From positions 248,001 to 312,000 of the forward strand of contig NZ_PQFZ01000004.1 of assembly GCF_002917105.1 (NCBI RefSeq): a stretch of 64,000 bases of DNA, read 5' to 3'. Below the pieces are notes generated by a model. The model ran no database searches. It was not told the origin of the DNA and saw nothing but the letters and a program-made list of their open reading frames with translations. The DNA is from Allobosea psychrotolerans. GTDB taxonomy: Bacteria; Pseudomonadota; Alphaproteobacteria; Rhizobiales; Beijerinckiaceae. Positions 34,634 to 43,110 of this stretch are shown piece after piece (the stretch's first letter is position 1; each line of letters opens with the position of its first letter). The position numbers were made by a program, and so were the translations under genes.

Positions 34634-35680
34634 CTAGCGGGCGGCCGTCCATTGCCGGACATAGGCGTCGATGCCGGCCTCGAGAGACGTGCCGCCTCCG
34701 ATGAAGCCGGCCGCGCGCGTCTGGCTCATATCGGCTTCGGTGAAGTACTGATACTTGCCGCGCAGAACCTCCGGCATATCGACATAGCGAATGCGCGGCT
34801 CGCGTTCGAGGCTGTGGAACGTCGCTGTCGCGAGGTCACGGAATGTTCTGGCCGTGCCGGAGCCGACGTTGAAGAGGCCGTTGATCGAGGGATTGGCCAG
34901 CAGCCAATCGACCATCGCGACGCAGTCATTGACGTAAACGAAATCACGCTTCTGGCCGCCATCCTCGTAACCGGATTTGTGCGATTTGAAGAGTTCTATC
35001 GTCTCCCCCGCCAGTATCTTGGGCATGATCTTGTTGATGACCGAGCGCATCTCGCCCTTGTGATCCTCGCCCGGGCCGTAAACGTTGAAAAACTTGAGCC
35101 CGGCCCACTGTGCCCGCTCACGCCCCTGCGCGTGTTCTTTGGCCGTTCGGAGGTCGACGGCGGCTTTGCTCCAGCCATAGGCATTGAGCGGCTTCAGTGC
35201 GCTCAGATAGGCAAGATCGATGGTGTCGCGAAATCCCATCGCGCCATCGCCATAGGTCGCTGCGGATGAGGCGTATACCAAGCGCGTGCCATTCGCGCCG
35301 GTCCAATCCCATAAATCCAGTGTCGCGCGGAGATTGTCGCGGACGATACGATCGACGTCCTGTTCCGTCGTGGACGATATCGCGCCCATATGGATGATCG
35401 CAGGAATCTTGTCAGCGAGAGACGAAAGATAGCTCTGCAGAGCTTCGGGCCGAATGACGTCATGGAGGGAAACGCCGACCAGATTGCGCCACTTCTCGCC
35501 ATGGCCCAGGCGGTCGCAAACAACGACACGTGCTCCGGCTTCCGAGAGATGTTTTGCGATATTGGACCCGATAAAACCGGCGCCGCCGGTGACGACAACA
35601 ATGTCGTCGGCAACAAATATGGATTGCGTCTGCCGTGCCATAGCTTGATTGAATGCCTCGCTTTGTGTGCCAAGCTTCAT
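34634..35680 (-). CDS. hldD: ADP-L-glycero-D-manno-heptose 6-epimerase HldD
   Basis: A 348-residue extended SDR that converts ADP-D,D-heptose to ADP-L,D-heptose with bound NADP. It has TGGAGFIGSN (residues 31-40), YASSAATYGDG (about 136) and YGWSK (Tyr168, Lys172). FKSHKSGYEDGGQKRDFVYV is characteristic of HldD. The N-terminus has about 25 residues before the Rossmann strand; ATG 35641 (MARQTQS) is an alternative start. Along with hldE and gmhB it completes the ADP-heptose route except GmhA. Confidence 0.88.
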   Translation of the reverse strand: MKLGTQSEAFNQAMARQTQSIFVADDIVVVTGGAGFIGSNIAKHLSEAGARVVVCDRLGHGEKWRNLVGVSLHDVIRPEALQSYLSSLADKIPAIIHMGAISSTTEQDVDRIVRDNLRATLDLWDWTGANGTRLVYASSAATYGDGAMGFRDTIDLAYLSALKPLNAYGWSKAAVDLRTAKEHAQGRERAQWAGLKFFNVYGPGEDHKGEMRSVINKIMPKILAGETIELFKSHKSGYEDGGQKRDFVYVNDCVAMVDWLLANPSINGLFNVGSGTARTFRDLATATFHSLEREPRIRYVDMPEVLRGKYQYFTEADMSQTRAAGFIGGGTSLEAGIDAYVRQWTAAR

Positions 35681-35802
35681 TGGAAATTCTGCTCAGGATA
35701 GGCGAAGCTCACGGCCGGCTTCTACAAAATTCTGTTTTCCGAAGCGTAAAATTTAGCTGACGTGTGGAAGCAAAAGAACATGTAGTGAACTATACGGCAA
35801 GG

Positions 35803-36624
35803 TCACGCCTGCACCCTATCTTGCACCCATTCGATGAGCAGCAAGCCTACGGCAATCATGATGGCGCCGCAGGAAAATCCGTAGAGCACAAAATAATGCG
35901 TCGTGACGTTTGGGCCGAAAAGTCCGGCCCTGAACATTTCGAACGCATTAACCGTTGGAACATAGGTGATATACTGGTGCAAATTGGACGGAAGCCAATC
36001 CACCATGAAAAATGTTCCCGATACGGGAAGCAGGAAATACTGGACAGGTTGGAAAAATTTTTCAACGACCTCTGAGCATTCGGACGCTCCTGCGTAGATG
36101 CAGGCGAATCCCGTGGCAATGCAGCCCATCATAAGCCAGCCAATTAGCATGGTACCCAAGTCATAAGCGGGTTCGATCAGGCCGATCGCCAGGAGTATCG
36201 TATAAATGACGAGGCAGGCCGCACTCGTTCCGATGAATTCCATGAACATTCGCGACGTCAGCGAATCGATATGCGTGATATATCTATGGTTAAGTAATAT
36301 AGCTTTGCTCAACCTAAGCATAAATACGCCAGAACTCGAAACATGTCTCTGTAAGGTGAGCGGCATGTAGCTGCTGAATGCAAATGCCACGATTTGAACG
36401 CCGTGTTCTATCGATCCCTTCAAGAATGACCAGATCACCATAACGCCGACGCACAAGATCATCGGCTCCAGAATGACCCACAGGAAGCCTACATTCTCTC
36501 GACCATAGCGCGTAACCATGAACCGCACGGCGAGCGCATTCATCGTCCGAGCCTGGATCGCGAGCGAACGCATGAACGAAACGCGCTGGGGAGCGAAGTC
36601 GGGTTCAGCGCCTTGCAAGGCCAT
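35803..36624 (-). CDS. kpsM: Capsular polysaccharide ABC transporter permease (KpsM/RkpT type)
   Basis: A 273-residue ABC-2-type permease with six hydrophobic segments and TRYGRENVGFLWVILEPMIL near residue 38, typical of KpsM/BexB/CtrC. It forms the inner-membrane capsule exporter with the KpsT-type ATPase at 39188, which is in a separate, divergent operon. It overlaps the upstream co-polymerase gene by 20 bp. The gene and the 120 bp after it are visibly AT-richer than all neighbours, suggesting a different origin. Confidence 0.87.
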   Translation of the reverse strand: MALQGAEPDFAPQRVSFMRSLAIQARTMNALAVRFMVTRYGRENVGFLWVILEPMILCVGVMVIWSFLKGSIEHGVQIVAFAFSSYMPLTLQRHVSSSGVFMLRLSKAILLNHRYITHIDSLTSRMFMEFIGTSAACLVIYTILLAIGLIEPAYDLGTMLIGWLMMGCIATGFACIYAGASECSEVVEKFFQPVQYFLLPVSGTFFMVDWLPSNLHQYITYVPTVNAFEMFRAGLFGPNVTTHYFVLYGFSCGAIMIAVGLLLIEWVQDRVQA

Positions 36625-37861
36625 GCTCCCGCGATCCGACCAAAATCAGCCACGCGACGAAAAATAGCAGCAGGCTTCCGGCGAAGGTCACCAATACGCT
36701 GCGCAGGCGGCGTGGCTGTTCGGAATTGTCGGCCGCGTGAGGCTCCACCACGCGTTCGAGGTAAAGCTGCTGGCGTCTGGCCTCGTTGCGCGCGAGTTCG
36801 AGGCTCGCCACGACCGATGCCAGCGCCTTCACCGCAAACTCCCGCTGCAGGTTGAGCCTCTCATAGCCCGCAATCTTTTCAGCCAGGCCGTCCGAGGCGT
36901 TGGAAACGCGCTGGCGTTCGAGCGTGATCTGGCCCTCTAGCGCGGCGATCCGGCGTTGTAGGCCGGGGATCTGGGGCGAGCTCGGCGAAGACGCCTCGAC
37001 CTCGCGAAGTTGCGCCGTTACCGCGGCAAGCTCGGCAGACAGCCTGCCGATCAGTTCGGCCACGATCAGCGAACTCTTCGATGGATCGAGCATGAGCTCG
37101 CGATTCCGGAATTCAGTGATCGCGATCTGCGTTTCGACCAGGCGCTCCTGCGCGCGCGCTACTTCCGCCTCGGAGAAGCGGATCGCATCAGTGCGAATGC
37201 GCTCGTTCATGCGGTTGACCAGTTCCTCGCCGAGCCCGAGCAGGGTCCGGCTGATCGCCAGCGCGTCGTCCGCACGGAACGCCTGGACCTTCAATGTCGT
37301 CAGGCCCGTCGCCGTGACATGGACCACTTCAACCCGCGACTTGTAGTACTGGAACAGCTCTTCCTCGCTCTTGCCATAGCGCAGGTTGGGATAGCGAGCG
37401 ACGAAGTCCGCGCCGGGACGGTCGAACATCTCGCGCAGCGGCAGGCGCTGCGACAGCGCCGAGACCGCGTCGCGCGAGAGCATGTATTCCTGAACCGAAT
37501 AGGAGTTGTCCTGCGAGCCGGAGATGCCCGCCATCTGCAGAAGGCCTCCGAGGCCTCCCGCAATCGGCGATTTCGCGGAACGGACGACGAAGGTCGATTC
37601 AGAGATGAACCGGTCCGATGCAATCCAGCCGAAATACAGCGCTGAGAATATCGTGGGCAGTGCGACCATGAGCAGGAAGGCGAGCTTGCTCCGGGTCAAT
37701 CGGACGCTCGCGGGTTTCGGCTGCAGGGTGAGCGCCGGTGCCGCGCCGGCTTCAGCCGCCCCTTGCGCCATCGGCATCCGGAAGCGTTTGGCGGCCGGCG
37801 CCCACGCAGCATACGCTGCCGGCCGCAGCCGGCGCGAGAGCCTCTCCAGCCGCTGCCTCAT
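36605..37861 (-). CDS. KpsE/RkpR-type capsule co-polymerase, copy 1
   Basis: A 418-residue inner-membrane/periplasmic adaptor of the polysaccharide co-polymerase 3 family linking the ABC exporter to the OPX channel. An N-terminal cytoplasmic basic segment precedes TM1 (about residues 62-82, KLAFLLMVALPTIFSALYFG). A long periplasmic coiled-coil region follows, then TM2 at about 390-410 (LVTFAGSLLLFFVAWLILVG). The conserved RRQQLYLERVVEPHAAD is near 362. ATG 37861 (MRQRLERL) is used; the frame is open to 37888. It diverges from a second KpsE-type gene at 38008. Confidence 0.85.
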   Translation of the reverse strand: MRQRLERLSRRLRPAAYAAWAPAAKRFRMPMAQGAAEAGAAPALTLQPKPASVRLTRSKLAFLLMVALPTIFSALYFGWIASDRFISESTFVVRSAKSPIAGGLGGLLQMAGISGSQDNSYSVQEYMLSRDAVSALSQRLPLREMFDRPGADFVARYPNLRYGKSEEELFQYYKSRVEVVHVTATGLTTLKVQAFRADDALAISRTLLGLGEELVNRMNERIRTDAIRFSEAEVARAQERLVETQIAITEFRNRELMLDPSKSSLIVAELIGRLSAELAAVTAQLREVEASSPSSPQIPGLQRRIAALEGQITLERQRVSNASDGLAEKIAGYERLNLQREFAVKALASVVASLELARNEARRQQLYLERVVEPHAADNSEQPRRLRSVLVTFAGSLLLFFVAWLILVGSREHGLARR

Positions 37862-38007
37862 GCCGACACCTTGCCACCTTGCCGCCACCTCGTTTCCGGG
37901 CTCATCGCATAGCCCAAGGCTGCAGCGGTCGGGAACATCGATTCGGCATTCCTATCCACGAGTCTGCCTGCTATTTAGCATCCTCGGGCGGAGAGCAGAA
38001 GCCGGCG

Positions 38008-39210
38008 ATGTCGCAGTTCGTTCCTCGGGAAATCGTCCCGGACTATGTCGAGCTCGTGCCGCTGCGTTCCGGCGGCGGCGATTTGGGCGTGCCGCTTGAG
38101 ATTGAACGGCCGGGATGGCTCCTCTGGCTGCGCCGGCGCGCGCTGATGCTGCTGACATTCGTGCTGCCAAGCGTGCTCGCATTGCTCTATTTCGGTGTCA
38201 TCGCCGCCGACCGCTACACCTCCGAGGCGCAGTTCGTCGTCCGCAGCCCGAGCCGGGCCAATGTCGACCAGCTGAGCAGCCTGATCCCGACATCCGGGAC
38301 ACAGCGCGCCTCGGATGAATCCGGCGCCGTTCATGAATTCATGCGCTCGCGTGACGCGGTTGCGCTGCTGGTGCGGGATGCTGATCTGCGCGCCCTCATG
38401 GCGCGACCGGAGGCCGATCCACTCTGGCGCTTCCCAGGCTGGTTCTCGCGCGACCTGCAGGAGAAGATGTTCGAGCGCTATCTCGATTTCATTTCGATCA
38501 AGCAGGATAGCGCCACCGGTATCAGCACGCTCGTCGTCCAGGCCTTCCGGCCCGACGATGCCGTCAAGATCGCGCAAGTGCTGCTCGTCGGTTCCGAAGC
38601 TTTGATCAACCGGCTGAACGAGCGCGCCCGTCGCGATACGATCCGGGCCGCCGAAAGCGAGGTCGAATCGGCAAAGGCCCGTGCCTTCGACAGGCGCGAG
38701 GAGCTGACGGCGTTCCGGACGCGGGCCGGGACAGTCGATCCGGCCAAGTCCTCCCAGAATCTCCTGGAAACCATCGGCAAATTGTCGTTCGAGGTCGCTC
38801 AGGCCAGCGCACAGCTGGCGGAGGCACTGCGTAGCTCGCCGCAAGGGCCGCAAATATCCAATCTGCGCAATCGCATCCAGGCGATCGACCAGCAGATCGT
38901 CGAGGAAAAGCGGCAGATCGGAGGCTCGGCTCAAGCGCTGGCGCCGATCATCGCGGACTATGAGCGCTTGGTGCTCGAACGGGAATTTGCGGATCGCGCA
39001 TTGGCCTCGGCGCTCGCGGCCCTCGAAACCGCTCGGATGGACGCCCAGCGGCAGCAGCTTTATCTGGAGCGCGTCGTCGAGCCTCATGCCGCCGACTATC
39101 CGAGCCAGCCGAAACGCCTTCTCTGGATCGCCATCTCCATCGTGCTGAGCTTTTCGATCTTCACGATCCTGCGCTCCCTCATCGATAATGTCCGTGCACA
39201 TCAACCCTGA
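38008..39210 (+). CDS. KpsE/RkpR-type capsule co-polymerase, copy 2
   Basis: A 400-residue paralogue of the divergent gene, with the same layout: TM1 at about 48-68 (ALMLLTFVLPSVLALLYFGV), a periplasmic coiled coil (about 210-350), RQQLYLERVVEPHAAD near 355 and TM2 near 375-392 (LLWIAISIVLSFSIF). Apart from these blocks the two copies differ widely, so duplication is old or one was acquired. ATG 38008 (MSQFVPRE) is the natural start. It overlaps the KpsT-type ATPase by 23 bp. Confidence 0.85.
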   Translation: MSQFVPREIVPDYVELVPLRSGGGDLGVPLEIERPGWLLWLRRRALMLLTFVLPSVLALLYFGVIAADRYTSEAQFVVRSPSRANVDQLSSLIPTSGTQRASDESGAVHEFMRSRDAVALLVRDADLRALMARPEADPLWRFPGWFSRDLQEKMFERYLDFISIKQDSATGISTLVVQAFRPDDAVKIAQVLLVGSEALINRLNERARRDTIRAAESEVESAKARAFDRREELTAFRTRAGTVDPAKSSQNLLETIGKLSFEVAQASAQLAEALRSSPQGPQISNLRNRIQAIDQQIVEEKRQIGGSAQALAPIIADYERLVLEREFADRALASALAALETARMDAQRQQLYLERVVEPHAADYPSQPKRLLWIAISIVLSFSIFTILRSLIDNVRAHQP

Positions 39211-39922
39211 AGCGGCGCCTTCGGCAGGCGGGCTCGCCAACCTCCGTGGCGCCGGCGCGACAGGTTCCGCCCGGGCCGTGCGGGCCGACAATGTCATCAA
39301 GGAGTTCGAAACCGAGCACGGCCCCCGCCGTGTGCTGGATGGCATCTCCTTCAGTGTTGGTATCGGTGAGCGCATGGCCGTTCTGGGCCGCAACGGCGCC
39401 GGCAAGTCGACCTTGATCAAAATTCTCGCTGGGGTGGAAAAGCCAACCCATGGCAGCGTGCACCGCGGGCTCAACATGTCTTGGCCACTGGGGCTCGGCG
39501 GTGGGTTCGAGGGGCAGATGACGGGTTATGACACCAGCCGGTTCATCGCCACGCTCTATGGCGCGCCGCTCAAGGAAACCGTCGAGTACGTCGCCGACTT
39601 CACCGAATTGGGGAACCAGCTCTTCACCCAGGTCCGCTTCTATTCGGACGGCATGCGCGCGCGGCTGGCGTTTGCACTCTCCCTCGCCATCGATTTCGAG
39701 TGCTATCTGATCGACGAGGTCATATTGGTCGGCGACAGGCGTTTTCAGCAGCGCTGCCACGATGAATTGTTCGTGAAACGAAAAGACAGGGCCATGCTGA
39801 TGGCGATCCATTCAATGGAATTCGCCAAGGAATTCTGCAGTTCGGCGCTCGTTCTCAAGCAGGGGCGGGGACGGGTATTCTACGATCTCGATTTAGCTTG
39901 CGCGATCTATGCGACACTTTGA
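39188..39922 (+). CDS. kpsT: Capsular polysaccharide ABC transporter ATPase (KpsT/RkpS type)
   Basis: A 244-residue ATPase with Walker A GRNGAGKST (residues 67-75), a KpsT-style signature YSDGMRARLAFAL (about 156) in place of LSGGQ, and Walker B CYLIDEVILVGD (about 175). The H-loop MAIHSME follows. The N-terminus is about 25 residues longer than typical KpsT. It powers export through the KpsM-type permease. Translational coupling to the second co-polymerase is indicated by the 23-bp overlap. Confidence 0.88.
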   Translation: MSVHINPEAAPSAGGLANLRGAGATGSARAVRADNVIKEFETEHGPRRVLDGISFSVGIGERMAVLGRNGAGKSTLIKILAGVEKPTHGSVHRGLNMSWPLGLGGGFEGQMTGYDTSRFIATLYGAPLKETVEYVADFTELGNQLFTQVRFYSDGMRARLAFALSLAIDFECYLIDEVILVGDRRFQQRCHDELFVKRKDRAMLMAIHSMEFAKEFCSSALVLKQGRGRVFYDLDLACAIYATL

Positions 39923-39964
39923 ACCATCACGCGTCGGGGGCGGGCCGGTTTCGGTTCTGGCAGC

Positions 39965-40945
39965 ATGGCGATTGTAGCGCTGGGCATGCCGGGCCAGTTT
40001 ACGGCCTGGGGTTTCGAGGCCCTTGGCCTGCTTCTGCAAACGGTGAATCCGGGTTTTGAGCATCGTTGGATCGACCGGTTCGACTCCTGCGAGCAGGGCT
40101 TGAGCGCGACCGCGCTCGTCTGCTCGCAGTTCCCGTCTCGCTCGCTGCGAGACGCGGTGCTGGCACAGCAGATGCCGATCGTCGCCTTCACGACGTCGGG
40201 CGCCGCTGCTGTCTGTCATCAATTGGAACATCATCAGGGTTCGGTGCTTGAAGCCGTCAGAACGGTTGGCGCGAGCGTCGCGCTGCTCACCGATTGCCTG
40301 CAGCGGCGCAGGGCCTTGATTCTCGATACGTCCGATCGGCTGGAGCCGAGGCAACTGCTCGGCGCCATGGCACGTCATCTTGGCGTCGTGCTTCCAGGCG
40401 ACGTCCTGGAGCCGCTGCTCGCATCCATTGGGCCGTTGCCGCCTCATTCTTCAGGCGCGCGTCCCCTGTCCGAAAGCGAGGAGGCCATCGTCACGCTCGT
40501 GCTGGAGAACGCAGTCGCGCATCTTCACGATCCCGGCGTGCCGTTGAAGTCGATCTGGCCTCACCGCGTCTTCTTTGCCGGCGACAGGCCAGACGAGGAG
40601 GCGCCGCTGGTCGCGGATGCGACGGGCGGTTCACGTGTTCTCTATTACGGCCCCTATCTACATCTCTCCGCCGGGCGCTGGAGCGCCAAGCTGACGCTGG
40701 GCTTCACCAAGGAAGCGATCGGGTTGCCGCTCAAGGTCTCGGCTTTCGGCCCGAATTTGCTTGGCGAGGCCCGCATGCGGCCGCGTCGGGAAGGCATCTT
40801 CGCAGCCCAGTTCAGCTTTTCGGTCGCTGAGCCGGAGCATCCCGTCGAGTTCCACATTCGCACCGAAGAGGGGGCGATCGAGGGGCGTGTCGCGCTCGGG
40901 CAGGTCGAACTCACGCACTCCGCCGCGGCACAGGGCGTTATGTGA
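39965..40945 (+). CDS. Capsule-locus protein with shared beta-domain (function unknown)
   Basis: A 326-residue protein 42 bp after kpsT on the same strand. The N-terminal about 200 residues (MAIVALGMPGQFTAWGFEA onward) are an alpha/beta region I cannot assign; they may be a degenerate P-loop/sulfotransferase-like or glycosyltransferase-associated fold. The C-terminal about 220-320 has YYGPYLHLSAGRWSAKLTL and VALGQVELT, the same pattern as the beta-domains in the WcbI-type protein at 47431 (YGPFLRLSQGRYRISFR). A carbohydrate- or lipid-binding role for this domain is a guess. No signal peptide is seen, so it is probably cytoplasmic. Confidence 0.7.
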   Translation: MAIVALGMPGQFTAWGFEALGLLLQTVNPGFEHRWIDRFDSCEQGLSATALVCSQFPSRSLRDAVLAQQMPIVAFTTSGAAAVCHQLEHHQGSVLEAVRTVGASVALLTDCLQRRRALILDTSDRLEPRQLLGAMARHLGVVLPGDVLEPLLASIGPLPPHSSGARPLSESEEAIVTLVLENAVAHLHDPGVPLKSIWPHRVFFAGDRPDEEAPLVADATGGSRVLYYGPYLHLSAGRWSAKLTLGFTKEAIGLPLKVSAFGPNLLGEARMRPRREGIFAAQFSFSVAEPEHPVEFHIRTEEGAIEGRVALGQVELTHSAAAQGVM

Positions 40946-40978
40946 CCCATGGCGGTTCGATGGTGATCGCGCGGCCTG

Positions 40979-41875
40979 CTAAAGTGACGTTGTGGGCTCG
41001 AGATAAAGCAGGCGGTCTTCGCCGTTGGTCGGATCGAGCAACTCGGCATCTCCGGCCGGAGCGACTTCCGCATCATAGCCGAGCTGCTGCAGGACAGGAT
41101 AGGCGTTGCGAAGCCGCGTGAGCAATCCTTGCGGGTCGCGGCAGCGTCCGGGATTGAACTCGAGAATCATGCGCGGGCGCCAGCGCGCGATCGTCTGGCT
41201 GAGACCGAGAGTGACGTCCTCTTCGGCACCCTCCGTATCGATCTTGAGGAAATCCACGCGCGGAGCCTCCGCCAGGATCGCGTCGAGGCTGCGCACGGCT
41301 ACGAGCTCGCCATCCGTCACGGCACTGTCGACGATGACGGTTGCATTCTTCGGCTCGCCGTCCGGCACCCGCAACCGGCCCACGCCTTCGCCGGCGCCGG
41401 CAGCGGCCGTGACGACGGTGCTGCGGCCTGCAAATCCATTCAGCTCGAGCGACCGCGTCAGCATCTGCGCCGCCGCCGGGTTGGGCTCCACCGAGACCAC
41501 GCTGCCCGATGGGCCGACGAGATCGGCCATCAGCAGGGAGTAATAGCCGAAATTTGCTCCGACATCGACGACATGCATGCCGGTTTTGAGCGACCGGGCG
41601 AAGAACTGAGTGAGCCACATCTCCCAGTAGCCGTCGAGCATCAGATGGGCGGCAAAGCCGCGGTCGCGCGGGTCGAGAAAGGCCTTGTATCGCCCCAGGA
41701 CGCGCGCCAGCACGATGTGGTCGCCGAGATAGGCTGTCTGGGTCGCCGCTCGGCAGGCGCGCTCGACATGATAGCGGTCGCTATCGCAGAGATCGGCAAG
41801 CGAGAGGATCGCCCCGGGCAGAATAGGCGCCGAGGCCGAATGCGGGGGCAACGCCATGTTCGTCAGCTTTTCCAT
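40979..41875 (-). CDS. FkbM-family SAM-dependent methyltransferase
   Basis: A 298-residue methyltransferase. The SAM-binding motif I VDVGANFGYYSLL is at about residue 104, the acidic strand VVSVEPNPAAAQML at about 127, and the FkbM signature DFLKIDTEGAEEDVTLGL at about 208. FkbM enzymes methylate hydroxyls, often on sugars in polysaccharide loci, so O-methylation of a capsule residue is likely. It converges with the preceding plus-strand gene (34 bp). Confidence 0.85.
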   Translation of the reverse strand: MEKLTNMALPPHSASAPILPGAILSLADLCDSDRYHVERACRAATQTAYLGDHIVLARVLGRYKAFLDPRDRGFAAHLMLDGYWEMWLTQFFARSLKTGMHVVDVGANFGYYSLLMADLVGPSGSVVSVEPNPAAAQMLTRSLELNGFAGRSTVVTAAAGAGEGVGRLRVPDGEPKNATVIVDSAVTDGELVAVRSLDAILAEAPRVDFLKIDTEGAEEDVTLGLSQTIARWRPRMILEFNPGRCRDPQGLLTRLRNAYPVLQQLGYDAEVAPAGDAELLDPTNGEDRLLYLEPTTSL

Positions 41876-42245
41876 AGCTCGAACGCAAATCTCATCGCGC
41901 GGCCACTCGGCCTGCAGCTGTTGTTACGGAGATAACCGACACTGTGGCGATGTCGCGGGCACTCAGCGCTCCAGCAGGTGATCGGCGCGTTGCATCGGCT
42001 TCGGAGATGTCGTTGTCAAGGACATGGTCGGGCCTGCCCGCGTCAGGACCCTTGAGGTCATTTATGGTTTTTCGGACAGTGAGCGGTGGTCGTGTCGATC
42101 AGGCGAGTTCGTCTCCAGAACGGAGCAATCCCGCGTTTTTTGCTTACGCGTTCAGCACATTCCCTGGTTCGAGGGGTGGCGACCGCTCCTGCGGATGGCT
42201 AGTCTTGATTGCAGAAGAGCAGATTGCCAGAGGCACATTCAAACC
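41876..42245. other. Intergenic region without identifiable gene
   Basis: 370 bp between the divergent FkbM and hydroxylase genes. The reading frame of the hydroxylase is open back to 42024, but its translation (VGPARVRTLEVIYGFSDSE) resembles nothing I know and would give an odd N-terminal extension. The region should contain two divergent promoters; I cannot point to clear -10/-35 boxes. Confidence 0.4.
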
Positions 42246-43019
42246 GTGACGCTTCTCATCGAGTTTCTCTCGCTCTTTGCCATCGTCGTCGGCGCCATCG
42301 TGCTGGTGATGCTGCTGACCGGCCTGTTTTTCGAGATCATGAACGCGCGCCATCCCGAGCGGCGCATTCAGAAGGATCGCGTGAACACGCGCAAATGGCA
42401 GGAACTCAGGCAGGCGCCGGTGTCGATATTGACGCTGACGACCTGTTTCGTGTCCGGCCTCTTCGCCCAGCAGCAAGGCTGGACGATCGCCCCGCTCGAG
42501 CTCTCCTGGTGGTCGGGTCCGCTGATGCTGCTCGCTTCGGTCGTGCTGTACGATGCCTGGTTCTACTGGGTTCATCGTCTCCTGCACCGCAAGCCGTTCT
42601 ATCGCTTCCACGCCCTGCACCATAAGAGCGTGGCGCCGACCGTCTGGAGCAATCATCACGAAAGCTTCGTCGAAGCTCTGCTGAACCAGGCCTATTACGC
42701 ACTCGTCGTCTTCGTCCTGCCGATCCCCTGGCAGATGCTGGTCCTGCAAAAGCTCTATGATCAAGTCAGCGGCATGCTGGGCCATGCGGGCTACGAGCAC
42801 TTTGCTTCGCCTGCCGGACGCGCGCCCTGGCCGCTCGCAAGCACCGTGTTCCACGACCAGCATCATGGAACGTTCCGGTTCAATTTCGGGCATACGTTTT
42901 CGTTTTGGGACCGCTGGATGGGCACCCTGCATCCCCGCTACGATGAAACGCTCAAGACCTTCGAGGCGGCGGATGCGGCCGCGCCCTCGCAGCCTCAGAT
43001 GGGGTCAGAACGACACTGA
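42246..43019 (+). CDS. Fatty acid hydroxylase/sterol desaturase superfamily membrane protein
   Basis: A 257-residue membrane enzyme of the PF04116 diiron superfamily. Hydrophobic segments lie at about 1-28 and 55-115. Histidine clusters are HRLLH (about 112-116), HALHH (about 125-129), NHHESF (about 138) and HDQHH (about 205), then FNFGH, enough for a non-haem diiron site. Such enzymes hydroxylate or desaturate acyl chains or sphingoid bases. Near a PKS/oxoamine-synthase module it may hydroxylate the capsule lipid. GTG start at 42246 is chosen because the first TM begins immediately; no better start is seen. Confidence 0.83.
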   Translation: MTLLIEFLSLFAIVVGAIVLVMLLTGLFFEIMNARHPERRIQKDRVNTRKWQELRQAPVSILTLTTCFVSGLFAQQQGWTIAPLELSWWSGPLMLLASVVLYDAWFYWVHRLLHRKPFYRFHALHHKSVAPTVWSNHHESFVEALLNQAYYALVVFVLPIPWQMLVLQKLYDQVSGMLGHAGYEHFASPAGRAPWPLASTVFHDQHHGTFRFNFGHTFSFWDRWMGTLHPRYDETLKTFEAADAAAPSQPQMGSERH

Positions 43020-43110
43020 GTGCGGCAGGCTCGCAATCGTCCAAATGGCGGAATAGCCGAAATGGATCGCCAGCGGCGATGGAACTCCGGTTTGGCCTTG
43101 CTGCGGGTTT

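Noticed and set aside
42024..42245. 74-residue N-terminal extension of the hydroxylase-family protein
   Set aside because: The extension is Arg/Cys-rich without similarity and would place soluble residues before the first membrane segment.
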